Below the pieces are notes generated by a model. It saw nothing but the letters and a program-made list of their open reading frames with translations. It searched no databases and was not told the DNA's origin. The position numbers were made by a program, and so were the translations under genes. This document shows positions 62,282-64,000 of a stretch of DNA of 64,000 nt, piece by piece; position 1 is the first letter of the stretch; the number at the start of each line of letters is the position of its first letter. Source of the DNA: Dethiosulfatarculus sandiegensis (GTDB lineage: Bacteria > Desulfobacterota > Desulfarculia > Desulfarculales > Desulfarculaceae); NCBI RefSeq assembly GCF_000931935.2, contig NZ_AZAC01000011.1, forward strand, positions 186,001 to 250,000. Direction: 5' to 3'.

Positions 62282-62899
62282 TCAACATCCCTTGGCCAAG
62301 GCATCCATTGAGGCGCTTGCGATATTGGCTATCTCCTCGGCAAAGTCATCCTGATCTTTAAAAACTCTCTTCTTTTCCAGGTAGATGCCGGCCATATGTT
62401 TATTTAGAAGAAGCATGTGGATCATAAGCATGATGGTGGTGACCCTTTTTTCCGCCTCAAGCCAAACTCTTTCCGGCAAGGACTTTTTAATCTCCTTGAG
62501 GTATTCATTTTGCAGAAAGTCTTCATTCTTACCCAGCGCCTTTTCCACCACATCCTTTCTGGTGGAAAACAGGTTGGAGATAAAGGCCACATATTGGGGA
62601 TGCCTGCTGCGAAAACGCAGCATGGCCTTTACCATCATTAACCAGTAATCCCGGTTGGTGGGGGATTTCACCTTCTTTTTGAACTCCTCAAACTCTATAA
62701 GCCCCTTCCTGCGAAACTGGTCTATACGGCGCTGCAAAACCTGCATTATCAGGTCTTCTTTGCTCTCAAAGTAATAGTAAATACTGCCTAAGTTCACTCC
62801 GGCCGACTTGGTTATGCCTCGCAATGAAGCACCCGCTATCCCCAATTCGGCGAATTCCCTTTCAGCAGCATCCAAAATCTTTTCTTTTGAACTGGCCAA
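62282..62899 (-). CDS. TetR family transcriptional regulator
   Basis: A 205-residue repressor. The helix-turn-helix is typical: KEKILDAAEREFAELGI, SLRGITKSAGVNLGSIYYYFESKEDL. The C-terminal helical ligand domain resembles those of fatty-acid or drug-responsive members (MVKAMLRFRSRHPQYVAFI). The preferred start is TTG 62899, 8 nt after AAAGGAG; a TTG at 62950 gives 17 extra residues of no family character. Two palindromes lie upstream and suggest autoregulation. No target operon is visible within the window except possibly genes beyond its right edge. Confidence 0.9.
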   Translation of the reverse strand: MASSKEKILDAAEREFAELGIAGASLRGITKSAGVNLGSIYYYFESKEDLIMQVLQRRIDQFRRKGLIEFEEFKKKVKSPTNRDYWLMMVKAMLRFRSRHPQYVAFISNLFSTRKDVVEKALGKNEDFLQNEYLKEIKKSLPERVWLEAEKRVTTIMLMIHMLLLNKHMAGIYLEKKRVFKDQDDFAEEIANIASASMDALAKGC

Positions 62900-62971
62900 A
62901 GCCCAAGCTCCTTTACCAGGCCCTTCCTGATTGGAATCAGTGATCCACAATCACCCCAATTTACCCGGTAT

Positions 62972-63012
62972 TTATACTAACGTTCGTATAAAATTTTATA
63001 CGTTCGTATAAA
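62972..63012. promoter_or_regulatory. Double TetR operator
   Basis: Site 1, TTATACTAACGTTCGTATAA (62972-62991), is palindromic at 18 of 20 positions. Site 2, TTTATACGTTCGTATAAA (62995-63012), has perfect 8-bp arms around TT. Both share ACGTTCGTATAAA as a direct repeat with a 20-bp period. They lie 73-113 nt upstream of the TetR start codon and can also serve as promoter-overlapping operators. Confidence 0.75.
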
Positions 63013-63058
63013 TATAGCACAGCCCCGCATCTGTCAAGCAAATACGCATCCAAAAAAC

Positions 63059-63095
63059 GATTAGCCCGTAAAACCAAGAGCTTTACGGGCTAATC
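63059..63095 (-). terminator. Terminator of the outer-membrane protein gene
   Basis: GATTAGCCCGTAAA (63059-63072) pairs perfectly with TTTACGGGCTAATC (63082-63095), 14 bp with a 9-nt loop. On the minus strand it is followed by GTTTTTTGG. It lies 31 nt after the stop of the leftward gene. Confidence 0.92.
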
Positions 63096-63126
63096 GAGCC
63101 TGACATATTACCCAATTGCTTTAAGG

Positions 63127-64000
63127 CTAAAAATAATACCTGACCCAAAACTCGCTTCTGGCCTGGTCCGGCTTTTCGCCAAACTCGGTGCCTGAACCAC
63201 CCAGGGGAAAGGCCATCCGGAAATTGAGGACCAGGTTGGTCACAGGAGACCAGGTCAAGCCAGGCTGCAGGCTGAAGCTCAAGTCTTCCAGGTTGATGAT
63301 CGAGGCAATCCAGGTTGTCAGATATAGGAAATCAAAGGGTTCCTTTTGCGATGCCTTGAAATATAGATAATGTCTGCCAAAATTGCGCTGGCCATAATAC
63401 GGGCGCACCGCCCGGCTTGCCTTTTCCATAATCGCGTCATCACCTGTGACCCGCCATGACTCATAGGCAGCATCCTGATAGGCAAAAAAATCGTCCAGCT
63501 CCGAAGAGCTGTATCCCGCGCCGTTGTGATAATACTCAAGAAAAAAAGTGGTGTCATGGGAGTTTAAGTAACGCAGCCCGGCCATGAAACTAAGCTGGTC
63601 CTCCTCCGAGACCAAGGCATTGCCCAGGCTGTCCAGAACCACATGCCGCACCCGGCGCTTGAGCCCGGCCTCGCCATGGATCTCCAGGTTTTCGGCCAGG
63701 TTCCTGGCAAAATCAAAACCCAGGCTTTCCGCCTGCTCGGGTCCGTTATAGTAGATAAAATCCAGGTCAGTATCACGCCAGAGCAGATAAAGCTTAAGGG
63801 CCAGGTTCCAGTCGCCGTTCTCTCCCAGTTCAGAGTTGGAAAAATCCTCCACCACAGGCAATAAAAGAGCGGTAAAGGCCAGGTTGTTAAGCCCTGGATC
63901 GGCAAAACTCTTTATATAATCCAGCCCCAACACGGTGCGGCCTTCCAGATTCAGTTCCGGATCGTCCGGGTCTTTGGTGCGGTTGACAAACCCGGCCGGG
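63127..64000 (-). CDS. Outer-membrane beta-barrel protein, C-terminal part (5' end beyond window)
   Basis: The frame is open to the right edge of the window, so the start is missing; the GTG at 63933 is internal. The visible 290 residues alternate polar and aromatic strands (WNLALKLYLLWRDTDLDFIYY, split here; LSFMAGLRYLNSHDTTFFLEYYH) and end in EFWVRYYF, with the terminal phenylalanine that serves as the outer-membrane assembly signal. I cannot name the family beyond a porin-like or DUF1302-like barrel. It ends before a strong terminator. Confidence 0.75.
   Translation of the reverse strand, partial: PAGFVNRTKDPDDPELNLEGRTVLGLDYIKSFADPGLNNLAFTALLLPVVEDFSNSELGENGDWNLALKLYLLWRDTDLDFIYYNGPEQAESLGFDFARNLAENLEIHGEAGLKRRVRHVVLDSLGNALVSEEDQLSFMAGLRYLNSHDTTFFLEYYHNGAGYSSSELDDFFAYQDAAYESWRVTGDDAIMEKASRAVRPYYGQRNFGRHYLYFKASQKEPFDFLYLTTWIASIINLEDLSFSLQPGLTWSPVTNLVLNFRMAFPLGGSGTEFGEKPDQARSEFWVRYYF

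Overview
This 64 kb window is bacterial chromosome from what is most likely a strictly anaerobic Gram-negative Desulfobacterota (a sulfate reducer or syntroph). That is inference from gene content: a four-subunit ferredoxin-linked 2-oxoacid oxidoreductase, TRAP and TAXI organic-acid uptake proteins, several CoA-activating or CoA-transferring enzymes, a molybdenum hydroxylase, a selenoprotein, chemotaxis and PAS/GGDEF sensors, and outer-membrane and autotransporter-like proteins. No rRNA, tRNA, insertion sequence, integrase or CRISPR array was seen.

Layout. 1-5.9 kb: a TRAP transporter operon (dctP-dctQ-dctM) running into a cytidylate-kinase-like/BON protein and an acetoacetyl-CoA synthetase; this looks like a take-up-and-activate module for a short organic acid. 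5.9-8.2 kb: aquaporin and a methanogen-type protein of unknown function (DUF2193-like), both on the minus strand. 9.3-13.9 kb: a permease pair in which one half is fused to a NifX-like domain, a DJ-1/PfpI protein, a YdjM-like membrane protein, an orphan TAXI binding protein and an IclR regulator. 15.3-16.7 kb: a secreted repeat protein broken by an in-frame stop. 17.0-22.2 kb: a Cys/Met-metabolism PLP-fold protein that lacks its PLP lysine, an ArnA-type formyltransferase, an unrecognised CxxC protein, a LysE exporter and an AlkD-like repair protein. 22.5-26.6 kb: two tandem chemoreceptors. 27.0-28.8 kb: ArsR repressor plus Cu/Zn efflux permease. 29.2-32.1 kb: PAS-GGDEF cyclase and HDOD protein. 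32.5 kb: a short gene with an in-frame UGA followed by a SECIS-like hairpin, a probable selenoprotein. 33.2 kb: BI-1 family membrane protein behind a hairpin-dense leader. 34.1-37.1 kb: porCDAB-type operon with a consensus promoter. 37.5-40.4 kb: GH57 glucan enzyme and a radical SAM protein. 40.8-44.5 kb: three-subunit molybdenum hydroxylase, the large subunit carrying a one-base frameshift. 44.7-48.2 kb: PAS histidine kinase and sigma-54 response regulator. 48.3-50.3 kb: SelD-associated-type FAD oxidoreductase and a rhodanese-rubrerythrin fusion. 50.3-57.3 kb: a 2,205-residue secreted protein whose C-terminal VWA domain is cut short and seems to be completed by a separate small secreted protein. 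57.6-60.2 kb: IclR regulator and a family I CoA-transferase pair. 60.5-61.5 kb: decayed alpha/beta hydrolase. 62.3-64 kb: TetR regulator with two palindromic operators, then a truncated outer-membrane protein.

Most notable: (1) the UGA-containing gene at 32541-32849; (2) a 170-200 bp intergenic repeat present at 19321-19522 and 28805-28974 whose terminal hairpin arms change in a compensatory way between copies; (3) the split VWA domain; (4) the lysine-less PLP-fold protein. Start codons were in several cases moved from the longest frame to the position with a clear Shine-Dalgarno sequence; each case is stated.
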